DNA of 64,000 bases from Mesonia algae (GTDB lineage Bacteria > Bacteroidota > Bacteroidia > Flavobacteriales > Flavobacteriaceae): contig NZ_QKYV01000003.1 in NCBI RefSeq assembly GCF_003253545.1, positions 1 to 64,000 of the forward strand, in the 5' to 3' direction. Below, one piece after another: positions 54,733-62,600 of this stretch; the first letter of the stretch is position 1, and each line of letters begins with the position of its first letter. Below the pieces are notes generated by a model. The model was given only the letters and a program-made list of their open reading frames with translations. It searched no databases and had not been told where the DNA came from. The position numbers were made by a program, and so were the translations under genes.

Positions 54733-56292
54733 ATGAGCCAGCTGATACAAATTTCTATTTTACCCGAACAACAAGAAGATCGTACATTTATTTTAAAATG
54801 TGGATTGGAGAAGGCGAAATTAAAAATGCCTGAGGTGGTAGATTGGCGTATTAGAAAACGCTCTATAGATGCTCGGCAAAAACAAATTAAGCTTAATCTT
54901 CAGTTAGAATTTTGGCTACAAGGAGAAAAAAAAGAGGATATTCCTCCTTTTATTCCGCAGCAAGTCGATCAAGCTAAAAAGATTGCCATTATTGGTGCTG
55001 GCCCTGCAGGTTTATATGCTGCACTACGCGCTATTGAAGCCGGTCTCCAACCTATTGTATTTGAACGTGGAAAAGATGTGCGTTCTCGCAGAAGGGATTT
55101 GGCCAAAATCAATAAAGAGCAAATTGTAAATCCAGAATCTAATTATTGCTTTGGTGAAGGCGGAGCTGGTACTTATAGCGATGGTAAATTATATACACGT
55201 TCTAAAAAGCGAGGAAATGTACTTAAAGCGATGGAATGGTTTGTTCATTTTGGCGCTGACGCGGATATTTTAGTAGATGCACATCCGCATATTGGTACCA
55301 ATAAACTTCCCAAGATTATTACCGCTATGCGTGAAGCTATTATTGAGTTTGGAGGAGAAGTGCATTTTAATAGCAAGCTAACCGATTTACGTATTGAAAA
55401 GCAGCAAATCACAGGCCTTAAAATTAACGATGAGCCATGGCTAGATTTTACTGATGTAGTTTTAGCTACGGGACATTCCGCAAGAGATATATTTTATCTT
55501 TTACACGATAAAAATATTAAAATTGAAGCCAAACCTTTTGCTCTTGGCGTACGCATAGAGCACCAACAAAATTTAATTGATAAAATTCAGTATCACGGGG
55601 ACGATCAAAACCCGTATTTACCGCCTGCTTCTTACAGCTTAGTTGAACAAGTAGATGGATTGGGAGTATATTCTTTTTGTATGTGTCCTGGAGGGATTAT
55701 AGCTCCGTGCGCCACAGAACAAGAAGAAGTAGTGACTAATGGCTGGAGTCCTAGCAAACGAAACAATCCTTATTCCAATTCTGGGATTGTTGTGAGCGTC
55801 TCTCCTGAAGATTTACCTCAACATGACCCTACCAACCCTTTTGCTTGCTTAAACTTTCAAAAATCTGTTGAAAAAGCTTGCTGGGAAGCTGCTGGAAAAA
55901 CGCAGCAAGTCCCTGCGCAACGTATGATTGATTTTGTTGAAAATAGAACCTCAGAAGATTTCCCAAAAACTTCTTACCAACCTGGGATCGTTTCGGTAAA
56001 CTTAAACAAAGTATTGCCCGAAATGATCGCTAAGCGATTACGTGTTGCTTTTGTTGCTTTTGGCAAAAAAATGAAAGGCTACTATACCAACGATGCAGTA
56101 CTCCATGCTCCCGAAAGTAGAACCTCCTCTCCTATTCTTATTCCTAGAGATGCACAAACTTTAGAACATATAGAGATTAAGGGTTTATATCCTTGCGGAG
56201 AAGGAGCAGGATATGCTGGTGGAATTATTTCTGCAGCAATTGATGGCATTAACTGCGTTGATAAAATTGCAGAAAAAATAAACATCTCATAG
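54733..56292 (+). CDS. FAD-dependent oxidoreductase, BaiN/RdsA-unlike long flavoprotein
   Basis: A 519-aa cytoplasmic flavoprotein. An N-terminal domain of about 70 residues precedes the FAD dinucleotide motif IAIIGAGPAGLYAALRAIEAG (split over about residues 77-97). GEGGAGTYSDGKLYTR, VVLATGHSARDIFYLL and a C-terminal second FAD motif GLYPCGEGAGYAGGIISAA follow. It belongs to the widespread NAD(P)/FAD-dependent oxidoreductase group related to HI0933-like proteins, whose substrate is unknown. I use the ATG at 54733. An in-frame TTG at 54694 falls inside the predicted -33 box. A fragment of its 3' end is duplicated downstream. Confidence 0.92.
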   Translation: MSQLIQISILPEQQEDRTFILKCGLEKAKLKMPEVVDWRIRKRSIDARQKQIKLNLQLEFWLQGEKKEDIPPFIPQQVDQAKKIAIIGAGPAGLYAALRAIEAGLQPIVFERGKDVRSRRRDLAKINKEQIVNPESNYCFGEGGAGTYSDGKLYTRSKKRGNVLKAMEWFVHFGADADILVDAHPHIGTNKLPKIITAMREAIIEFGGEVHFNSKLTDLRIEKQQITGLKINDEPWLDFTDVVLATGHSARDIFYLLHDKNIKIEAKPFALGVRIEHQQNLIDKIQYHGDDQNPYLPPASYSLVEQVDGLGVYSFCMCPGGIIAPCATEQEEVVTNGWSPSKRNNPYSNSGIVVSVSPEDLPQHDPTNPFACLNFQKSVEKACWEAAGKTQQVPAQRMIDFVENRTSEDFPKTSYQPGIVSVNLNKVLPEMIAKRLRVAFVAFGKKMKGYYTNDAVLHAPESRTSSPILIPRDAQTLEHIEIKGLYPCGEGAGYAGGIISAAIDGINCVDKIAEKINIS

Positions 56293-56364
56293 AAATTGAA
56301 ATAAAAATATATTTAATTATTAAGTTAGATAAAATGATGGGAAAATAATTCACCGAAAGAGGGG

Positions 56365-56432
56365 GATATACTGGCGAGATTAACTCTGCAGCAATTGATG
56401 GCATTAACTGCGTTGATAAAATTGAAAAAAAA
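56365..56432 (+). pseudogene. Duplicated 3' fragment of the oxidoreductase gene
   Basis: This repeats 56210-56276 with about 57 of 67 bases matching, including a 41-base block (tctgcagcaattgatggcat... to gataaaatt) without change. Read in frame it gives SAAIDGINCVDKI, the end of the gene upstream. No other part of the gene is present, so it is a remnant of a partial tandem duplication whose middle was lost, or of a recombination with a paralogue. Confidence 0.8.
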
Positions 56433-56457
56433 CGCCAAGAAATCTTGACGTTTTTTT
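56425..56457. terminator. Bidirectional terminator between convergent genes
   Basis: AACGCCAAGA and TCTTGACGTT pair with one mismatch and a 2-base loop extension, with A-run before and seven T after. It starts inside the duplicated fragment and serves both flanking genes. Confidence 0.8.
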
Positions 56458-56475
56458 GCAACTATATAGGCTCGT

Positions 56476-59184
56476 TTATAAATTATATTTTATACTTGCC
56501 ATGAGTATTCTAGGCTGTACAAAATATTGACTTGTGGTATTGTAATTTTCCGTAAAGCTATCGTTGTTTAAAGATTCTACATCTAACAAATTGGTTCCGT
56601 CAAGGCGGAATTCCCACGGACTATCTTTTTGTCGGTAAAACAAGCTTGCTCCAACAAAAGAGTACTCATTACTTACCGTATCTTCTTTGTTGGTATAGTT
56701 ATAATAACTCCAATCGGCTTCAAAAGTGAAATCTTTTAAGAAGTCTACTTGAGCATTTACAAAAGGTCTATCGGTATAAAAAGTATTATCTCGACCTCCA
56801 TTATTATAGTTGTTAATTAATCGGTTGTAACCTACTTCAAAATTTAGAGGAATTTTAAAATTAGACTCTACACTCGCTTGGTAGTTTTGTGTAAAATTCT
56901 CTGATTCAGTATTGATAAAATCCGATCCGTTCGCTACTAAACTATTGAGTTTACTATAAGATACTGAAGCGCTTAAGTTGGTTTTAATTTTTCTAAATGT
57001 TTTTTGAAAACGACCATTACCGCTTACGGTTTCATCTACAAAATTACTGTTGATGGGCGAAGAAACTTGATTAATTTGCTCGAATGCCGTGAAGGTTTTA
57101 ATGGCATCTACTTTTCGGCTATAATTAATTCCGCCAAAAATATTGGTGAAGTTGTACATATTGATATTAAAATACCCCAAATTAACATTGTGATAAATGG
57201 CATTTTCTATATCTCTATTCCCTCTAAAAAGACGGTTATAATTATTAAACACATAGCCTTCAGCAAAATTATTCACATCGGTATATTCCGCTGTCATTTG
57301 ATAATCTAAACGAATATTTTCACTTTTTTTCAGCTCAATTATGGTAAATAGATCTGGTAATACCATCGTATTACTTTCTGTATCTTCAATACCATTTTGT
57401 TGATTTTTCAACATATAATGATGTAAAGTAAGGCCTGGTGTAAACGTAAACTTACCGGTCTTAAACTTATAATGTGCTCCTAGAAATAAATCCGTAAAGT
57501 TATAAGTAACATCATTTACTAGATCTTGCTGAGAAAAAGCATTGGTTTCTCTTCCCGATAAACGTTGAAAGATGGAAGAGTCGAAATTTTGACTGCTTAA
57601 GGTAGATCCTAAAGTTAGATTAAGGTTGCTCTTATTATTAATTACATAGTAGTAATCAATTTTAGCATCTACTTTATTGCTTTCGATGGTTTTTTGTTGA
57701 TTAACATCAAAACCTAAAGGGTCTTCTTGTAAAGGTAAAATGCCTGCAAAAGGCTGAATTTGAACTAAAGCATTATAAAACGGATCTTCTTTTTGATACA
57801 AATGCTGCACGTACCCTGCAAAAATATTTTTCTCGTTGAGGGTGTAATACACATTTAAGTTTTGATTGATAGAGAAAGGGTCGTTTTCTTTATTCTCTTC
57901 TATTGGATTTACCACAGCACCATCAGAAAATATAGAAAGTACATCTGAATATTCTTCTTGCTTAGATTTTTTCCCTAAAACATCATAGTCCAATTGAAAA
58001 TTTGCGTTAGGCTTATAAACTGTACTTAATTTTAGCATCCCCAAGCGATTAGCTTGTTCGCTATTATTGGTTGTGGTTTCTTCTACTCCATCTCTCACAT
58101 ACGTACGAATCGATTTTTGTACAAAATCGGTTTCATTATCACTAAATATAGCGAAACCACTTACGTCTAGTCCGTCATTGATTTCCTGACTAAAATTGGC
58201 TGCACCAAACTTTGTTCTAATTTCGTTAGCTCGGTTATTCTGCATTATTAAGAAGCCTAACCCACTGTCGTTAATACTAAAATTAGTACCTCCACGCTGA
58301 TTAAAGTTTCTAAACCCTCCCGTAAAATTAAAATAGTCCCTAAAAGTGAAAGGAACATCGCCTGTATTATTTGCATTCCCTATAAGGTTTATACTCGTTT
58401 CAGGGCTGTAATAAAACAATTTTGTAGAAGCTAGGTAACGAGTTTTATCTCCGTCTCCTAAGCCGCCTTCTATTTCTCCAAACCAAAAATTCTTTTTCCC
58501 TTCTTTAAGTTTAATATTAACCGCAATATTATCTTGATCATTTCCCAAACCTCTAAGCTGTCCTACATCATTGTGATTTTTTAAAACCTCAACTTTTGAA
58601 ACAGCGTCTGCTGGAATATTTTTTGTCGCAATTTTAGAATCACCATCAAAGAAATCTTTTCCTTCAACCATGACTTTACTCACTTTCTTCCCTTCAATCT
58701 CAATCTCACCATCGTCATTTACTTCTACCCCAGGAAGTTTTTTTAACACATCACCTAATTTACGTTCAGTCCCATTGGTAAAAGAATCGGCATTATATAC
58801 GATGGTATCTCCTTTAATTGTCACGGGCATTTCGTAAACCAACTCTACACCTTCTAGTTCATTTTCATTAGAAAACAAGGAGAAATCGAGCTGAATATCC
58901 TCACTATCTTCAGGAATTTGAATGGTTTTTTCTGAAGGTTTTAAACCCAAGAAACTCGCCACTAATTTATATTCCGCTCCCGCAGAAACATTAAAATTAA
59001 ATTCTCCTTTAGGATTGGTAATCGCATAGTTTTCTAAACTTCCATCTGCAGTATTGTTGGCAATAATATTTGCGAGCTCCAAAGGATTTCCCAAACTATC
59101 TTTAACCGTACCCGAAATTTTTACAGATTGTGCAAATAAGCTTCCGCTGAAAAGCAAAAGAAGTACAAGTATTAATTTTTTCAT
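56476..59184 (-). CDS. TonB-receptor-like outer-membrane beta-barrel protein
   Basis: A signal peptide (1-18, ending LFAQ) is followed by a carboxypeptidase-like regulatory domain (about residues 20-105; SVKISGTVKDSLGNPLELAN). A plug-like domain comes next (about 115-225; DTIVYNADSFTNGTERKLGD, VLKKLPGVEVNDDGEIEIEG). A barrel of about 670 residues with outer-membrane strands ends in SIKYNL. No TonB box is seen. It pairs with the GLPGLI gene just upstream on the same strand, a recurrent Bacteroidota arrangement. The cargo is unknown; peptide or metal uptake or export are possibilities. Confidence 0.9.
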   Translation of the reverse strand: MKKLILVLLLLFSGSLFAQSVKISGTVKDSLGNPLELANIIANNTADGSLENYAITNPKGEFNFNVSAGAEYKLVASFLGLKPSEKTIQIPEDSEDIQLDFSLFSNENELEGVELVYEMPVTIKGDTIVYNADSFTNGTERKLGDVLKKLPGVEVNDDGEIEIEGKKVSKVMVEGKDFFDGDSKIATKNIPADAVSKVEVLKNHNDVGQLRGLGNDQDNIAVNIKLKEGKKNFWFGEIEGGLGDGDKTRYLASTKLFYYSPETSINLIGNANNTGDVPFTFRDYFNFTGGFRNFNQRGGTNFSINDSGLGFLIMQNNRANEIRTKFGAANFSQEINDGLDVSGFAIFSDNETDFVQKSIRTYVRDGVEETTTNNSEQANRLGMLKLSTVYKPNANFQLDYDVLGKKSKQEEYSDVLSIFSDGAVVNPIEENKENDPFSINQNLNVYYTLNEKNIFAGYVQHLYQKEDPFYNALVQIQPFAGILPLQEDPLGFDVNQQKTIESNKVDAKIDYYYVINNKSNLNLTLGSTLSSQNFDSSIFQRLSGRETNAFSQQDLVNDVTYNFTDLFLGAHYKFKTGKFTFTPGLTLHHYMLKNQQNGIEDTESNTMVLPDLFTIIELKKSENIRLDYQMTAEYTDVNNFAEGYVFNNYNRLFRGNRDIENAIYHNVNLGYFNINMYNFTNIFGGINYSRKVDAIKTFTAFEQINQVSSPINSNFVDETVSGNGRFQKTFRKIKTNLSASVSYSKLNSLVANGSDFINTESENFTQNYQASVESNFKIPLNFEVGYNRLINNYNNGGRDNTFYTDRPFVNAQVDFLKDFTFEADWSYYNYTNKEDTVSNEYSFVGASLFYRQKDSPWEFRLDGTNLLDVESLNNDSFTENYNTTSQYFVQPRILMASIKYNL

Positions 59185-59249
59185 AAAGTGTTTTAATGAG
59201 TAGAAATGTGGTTAATTAAAGTAATGGACAACACCTAATAATTTATTTG

Positions 59250-60122
59250 TTAGAAACCTCCTCGTCCTCTACCTCTTCGATTACCATTCCCATAACGATC
59301 CATCATTTCTTGCGTCTTCTCCTCAGTAATTTTAGAAAATTCTTCTCGAGTCACTTCTTCTCCACTATCTGGTACTTCTATATTAATTTCTTCTTTAGGG
59401 TTTAAAACTACTTTACTACATAAAATCGTGGTGTTTCCTAAGTTTACTTCTAAAATAAGACCTGGCAATCCTTGGTAACCATTTGGCCCTTGCTTTACTG
59501 GGATTTGAGGCGTATACCAAACGGTCAAGTTCTCAAGATCTTTAAGTAACTCCTCTTGTTTCTTTAGCATCGTACTGTCCACCTCTTCGTCATTTTTCTC
59601 TCTCCATTCTTTTGCTCGCTTTCTTGCTTTCTTCCACATATCATCGTTCTTTTTTACTGCGGTAGCTTTAAAAGCAGCATATTGTCCAATCATTTTGCTT
59701 TCCTTTTCTAATTTCCATTCAAGAACTTCTAGTGTGTCTTTAATAAGAAATTTCTTCCCCATTAATTCATTTTCTTGAGCGTAGATATTCTCTTTAACGT
59801 CCATATAAGTGGCTCCTTGAGAGAACATACCTCCCATCATCGCACCAAAACCTCCTTCTGGTGCTAAGCTTTCTTCTTCTTCATATAAAGATTCTCCATT
59901 GTTAAACGTAAGCGTGTATGTTTTTTCTAACATCGACTTCATACGCTCTTTTATTTGTTGCTTCATTTGTTCAGACATTTTCTGACCTCCAAAAGCGTCT
60001 AAATCTATTGTGGTTTTAGACTTATAAGTAGCTATTCCCGAAACTTCTTGAGCTCGAAGATTGGCAAATATCATTATACTGAAACATGCTAATCTTATCA
60101 TCCATTTTTTCATGACTTTCAT
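59250..60122 (-). CDS. GLPGLI-family secreted protein
   Basis: A signal peptide (1-25) is followed by a domain with the family name motif in variant form: GPNGYQGLPGLILEVNLGN (about residues 219-237). WYTPQIPVKQGP stands just before it. The middle is rich in charged helices (MWKKARKRAKEWREKNDEEV) and the tail ends in an Arg-Gly run, NRRGRGRGGF. GLPGLI proteins are periplasmic or outer-membrane associated and of unknown function. The gene lies 65 bases before the barrel gene and is probably its operon partner. Confidence 0.9.
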   Translation of the reverse strand: MKVMKKWMIRLACFSIMIFANLRAQEVSGIATYKSKTTIDLDAFGGQKMSEQMKQQIKERMKSMLEKTYTLTFNNGESLYEEEESLAPEGGFGAMMGGMFSQGATYMDVKENIYAQENELMGKKFLIKDTLEVLEWKLEKESKMIGQYAAFKATAVKKNDDMWKKARKRAKEWREKNDEEVDSTMLKKQEELLKDLENLTVWYTPQIPVKQGPNGYQGLPGLILEVNLGNTTILCSKVVLNPKEEINIEVPDSGEEVTREEFSKITEEKTQEMMDRYGNGNRRGRGRGGF

Positions 60123-60248
60123 ATTTTGTTATTACCTATAAGACTGTTGAAAAATGTTTTTGTTACATCGATTAATTTCTTCTTAATTCTTTAACAGATT
60201 GCTATAGATATTATCTATATTTTTAAAAGTATAAAAAAACCACACATC

Positions 60249-61613
60249 ATGTCTTTATTAGGGAAAATTAAAAGCACTATGGGACTACTTAAAGAAGTAG
60301 ACTTAAACAAACTTGCTACCATCAACGAAAAAATAGATCTAAAACAAGCTATGGATGCTTTGGGAGATTTAGATGACAGGCAGCTTAAAGGCCTAATGAA
60401 AATGCTTACCAGCAAGGCAAAAAAGGGACAGCATCAACTGCCTCCTATAGATGGAGATTTTTATAATTTAGATTTAAAACTTTCTTCTGCACAGCGCGAT
60501 TTACAAATGAAGGTGCGTAATTTTATGGAAGATGAGATAAGACCCTTGGTAAACGACCATTGGAACCGTGCAAAATTCCCTATGGAAATCATTCCAAAAT
60601 TTGCCAAACTTAATATTACAGGAGTTCCTTATGAAGGTTATGACTGTCCCAATATGCCATTTCTTATGGAAGGAATTATCGCCCAAGAAATTGCTCGAGT
60701 AGATGTTTCTATCTCTACCTTTTTTGGCGTGCATAGCGGACTTGCTATGGGTTCCATTTACCTTTGCGGAAGTGAAGAACAAAAACAAGAATGGCTTCCG
60801 AAAATGCAAAAATTAGAAAAAATTGGCGCTTTCGGTTTAACCGAACCTAATGTTGGCTCTGCCGTTTCTCAAGGGATGGAAACCACTTGTAAATATGATG
60901 GGGAGAATTGGGTTTTAAACGGACAAAAAAAATGGATTGGCAATGCCACTTTTGCCGATGTAATTATTATTTGGGCAAAAGATATTGACTCTAAACGCGT
61001 GAAAGGCTTTTTAGTCCGTAAAGAAAATACAGGATTTAAAGCCGAAAAAATAGAAGATAAAATGGCTCTTAGAATTGTTCAAAACGCCCTCATTACTTTA
61101 ACCGATTGTAAAGTTCCAGAAAGTGACCGCTTGCAAAATGCCAATTCATTTAAAGATACTGCAAAAGTATTGAAGATGACGCGTGCTGGGGTAGCTTGGC
61201 AAGCGGTGGGTTGTGCCCGAGGAGCTTATGAAAGCGCCTTAAAATATACCAAAAAAAGAGAGCAATTTGGCAGACCTATTGCTTCTTATCAATTAATTCA
61301 AAATCATTTGGTAGAAATGCTTTCTAATCTTACCGCTATGCAAACTATGGTTTTTCGTCTTTCAGAAATGCAAGATCAAGATATTTTAACCGATGAACAC
61401 GCCTCGTTAGCCAAAGTATATTGTAGTATGAGAACCCGAGACGTGGTAAGTAGAGCAAGAGAAGTGTTGGGTGGTAATGGTATTTTACTAGAACACGATG
61501 TAGCCCGCTTTGTGGCCGATGCCGAAGCTATTTACAGCTATGAAGGCACCAAGGAGATCAACTCGCTTATTGTGGGTAGAGCCATTACAGGTTACAGCGC
61601 ATTTGTCAACTAA
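60249..61613 (+). CDS. Acyl-CoA dehydrogenase, glutaryl-CoA dehydrogenase-like
   Basis: A 454-aa FAD enzyme that oxidises acyl-CoA thioesters. After an atypical N-terminal extension of about 75 residues, the standard domains follow. FGLTEPNVGSAVSQG and NGQKKWIGNATFADVIIIW are FAD-binding segments, TKKREQFGRPIASYQLIQ lies in the C-terminal helical domain, and IYSYEGTKEINSLIVGRAI contains the catalytic Glu in the GCDH position. Glutaryl-CoA or a related dicarboxylyl-CoA is the best guess. The next gene is 12 bases away. Confidence 0.93.
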   Translation: MSLLGKIKSTMGLLKEVDLNKLATINEKIDLKQAMDALGDLDDRQLKGLMKMLTSKAKKGQHQLPPIDGDFYNLDLKLSSAQRDLQMKVRNFMEDEIRPLVNDHWNRAKFPMEIIPKFAKLNITGVPYEGYDCPNMPFLMEGIIAQEIARVDVSISTFFGVHSGLAMGSIYLCGSEEQKQEWLPKMQKLEKIGAFGLTEPNVGSAVSQGMETTCKYDGENWVLNGQKKWIGNATFADVIIIWAKDIDSKRVKGFLVRKENTGFKAEKIEDKMALRIVQNALITLTDCKVPESDRLQNANSFKDTAKVLKMTRAGVAWQAVGCARGAYESALKYTKKREQFGRPIASYQLIQNHLVEMLSNLTAMQTMVFRLSEMQDQDILTDEHASLAKVYCSMRTRDVVSRAREVLGGNGILLEHDVARFVADAEAIYSYEGTKEINSLIVGRAITGYSAFVN

Positions 61614-61625
61614 AAAAATAAACCT

Positions 61626-62555
61626 ATGAAAATTGTTATTATAAGTCCAGATCATGATACCCGAGCATGGGAAGACGCCATGTGGGATGAAAATCAAGAT
61701 CTAGAAATAGAAATTTACCCAGACGATACCGAGAGAGAAAAAACAGATTTTATCTTAGCTTGGAATCCTCCTGAAGGTGTTTTTAAACACTATCCCAATT
61801 TAAAAGTAGTGGCTTCTATGGGTGCAGGAATAAGACATCTTACAAAAAATAAATCGCTTCACGCGGAAGTTACCGTTACTAAAATTGAAGATGACCAACT
61901 CATTGAAGATTTACAGTATTTTGTACTGACTAGCGTTTTAAATTACTGTAGAAACATTCCTTATTACGTCATTCAGCAGCAGCAAAAAAATTGGAATCGC
62001 ATTTCGTATCACCGACCTAAAGAAACCCATGTTGGAGTTTTAGGGTTAGGAAACATTGGTCTTCCTGTTGCTCAACTTTTAGAGAAAAACAACTTTAAAG
62101 TGAGCGGCTGGTCTAATTCCGAAAAGGAAATAGAAAACATCGACACCTTTGCCGGAAGAGATCAACTTCCTAATTTTTTAAAGGAATTGGACGTGATGGT
62201 TTGTTTACTTCCGTTAACCGATGATACCGAAGATATTTTAAATAAAGAGGTATTTAATCAACTTCCAGAAGGCGCTTACCTTATTAATGTAGGCCGTGGG
62301 TCTCACCTCGTAGAAAGCGACTTGTTAGAAGCAATTGAAGAGGGTACATTAAGCGGAGCTGCTTTAGATGTTTTTCAAGATGAACCCTTACCCAAAGACC
62401 ATCCTTTTTGGGAAAACGAAAAAATAACTATTACTCCACATACCGCGAGCGTCACTCAACCATCATCTGTAGCACATCAAATTCTTGAAAACTATAAGAA
62501 TTTAAAACAAGGAAAAGAATTAAAACATACTGTCTCTAGAAAGAAAGGGTATTAA
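61626..62555 (+). CDS. ghrA: Glyoxylate/hydroxypyruvate reductase A-like dehydrogenase
   Basis: D-2-hydroxyacid dehydrogenase family, 309 aa. The NAD(P) motif is VGVLGLGNIGLPVAQLLEK (about residues 136-154). LINVGRGSHLVESDLLEAIEEG holds the substrate Arg, FQDEPLPKDHPFW the Glu, and ITITPHTASVTQP the catalytic His. The GhrA subgroup reduces glyoxylate and hydroxypyruvate; the substrate here is inferred. It is 12 bases behind the acyl-CoA dehydrogenase and 45 before the permease, so all three may be one transcript. Confidence 0.9.
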   Translation: MKIVIISPDHDTRAWEDAMWDENQDLEIEIYPDDTEREKTDFILAWNPPEGVFKHYPNLKVVASMGAGIRHLTKNKSLHAEVTVTKIEDDQLIEDLQYFVLTSVLNYCRNIPYYVIQQQQKNWNRISYHRPKETHVGVLGLGNIGLPVAQLLEKNNFKVSGWSNSEKEIENIDTFAGRDQLPNFLKELDVMVCLLPLTDDTEDILNKEVFNQLPEGAYLINVGRGSHLVESDLLEAIEEGTLSGAALDVFQDEPLPKDHPFWENEKITITPHTASVTQPSSVAHQILENYKNLKQGKELKHTVSRKKGY

Positions 62556-62600
62556 TTCTTTTGTGTATTTTTAATACGTAAAAACAGCTAAAGCTACACG

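Noticed and set aside
56249-56461. Minus-strand frame over the duplicated fragment
   Set aside because: It is the antisense of the oxidoreductase tail and its copy; another antisense frame appears over the original tail at 56082-56285.
57004-57309. Plus-strand frame inside the TonB-receptor-like gene
   Set aside because: It is antisense to a continuous 902-codon gene with clear barrel strands in this region.
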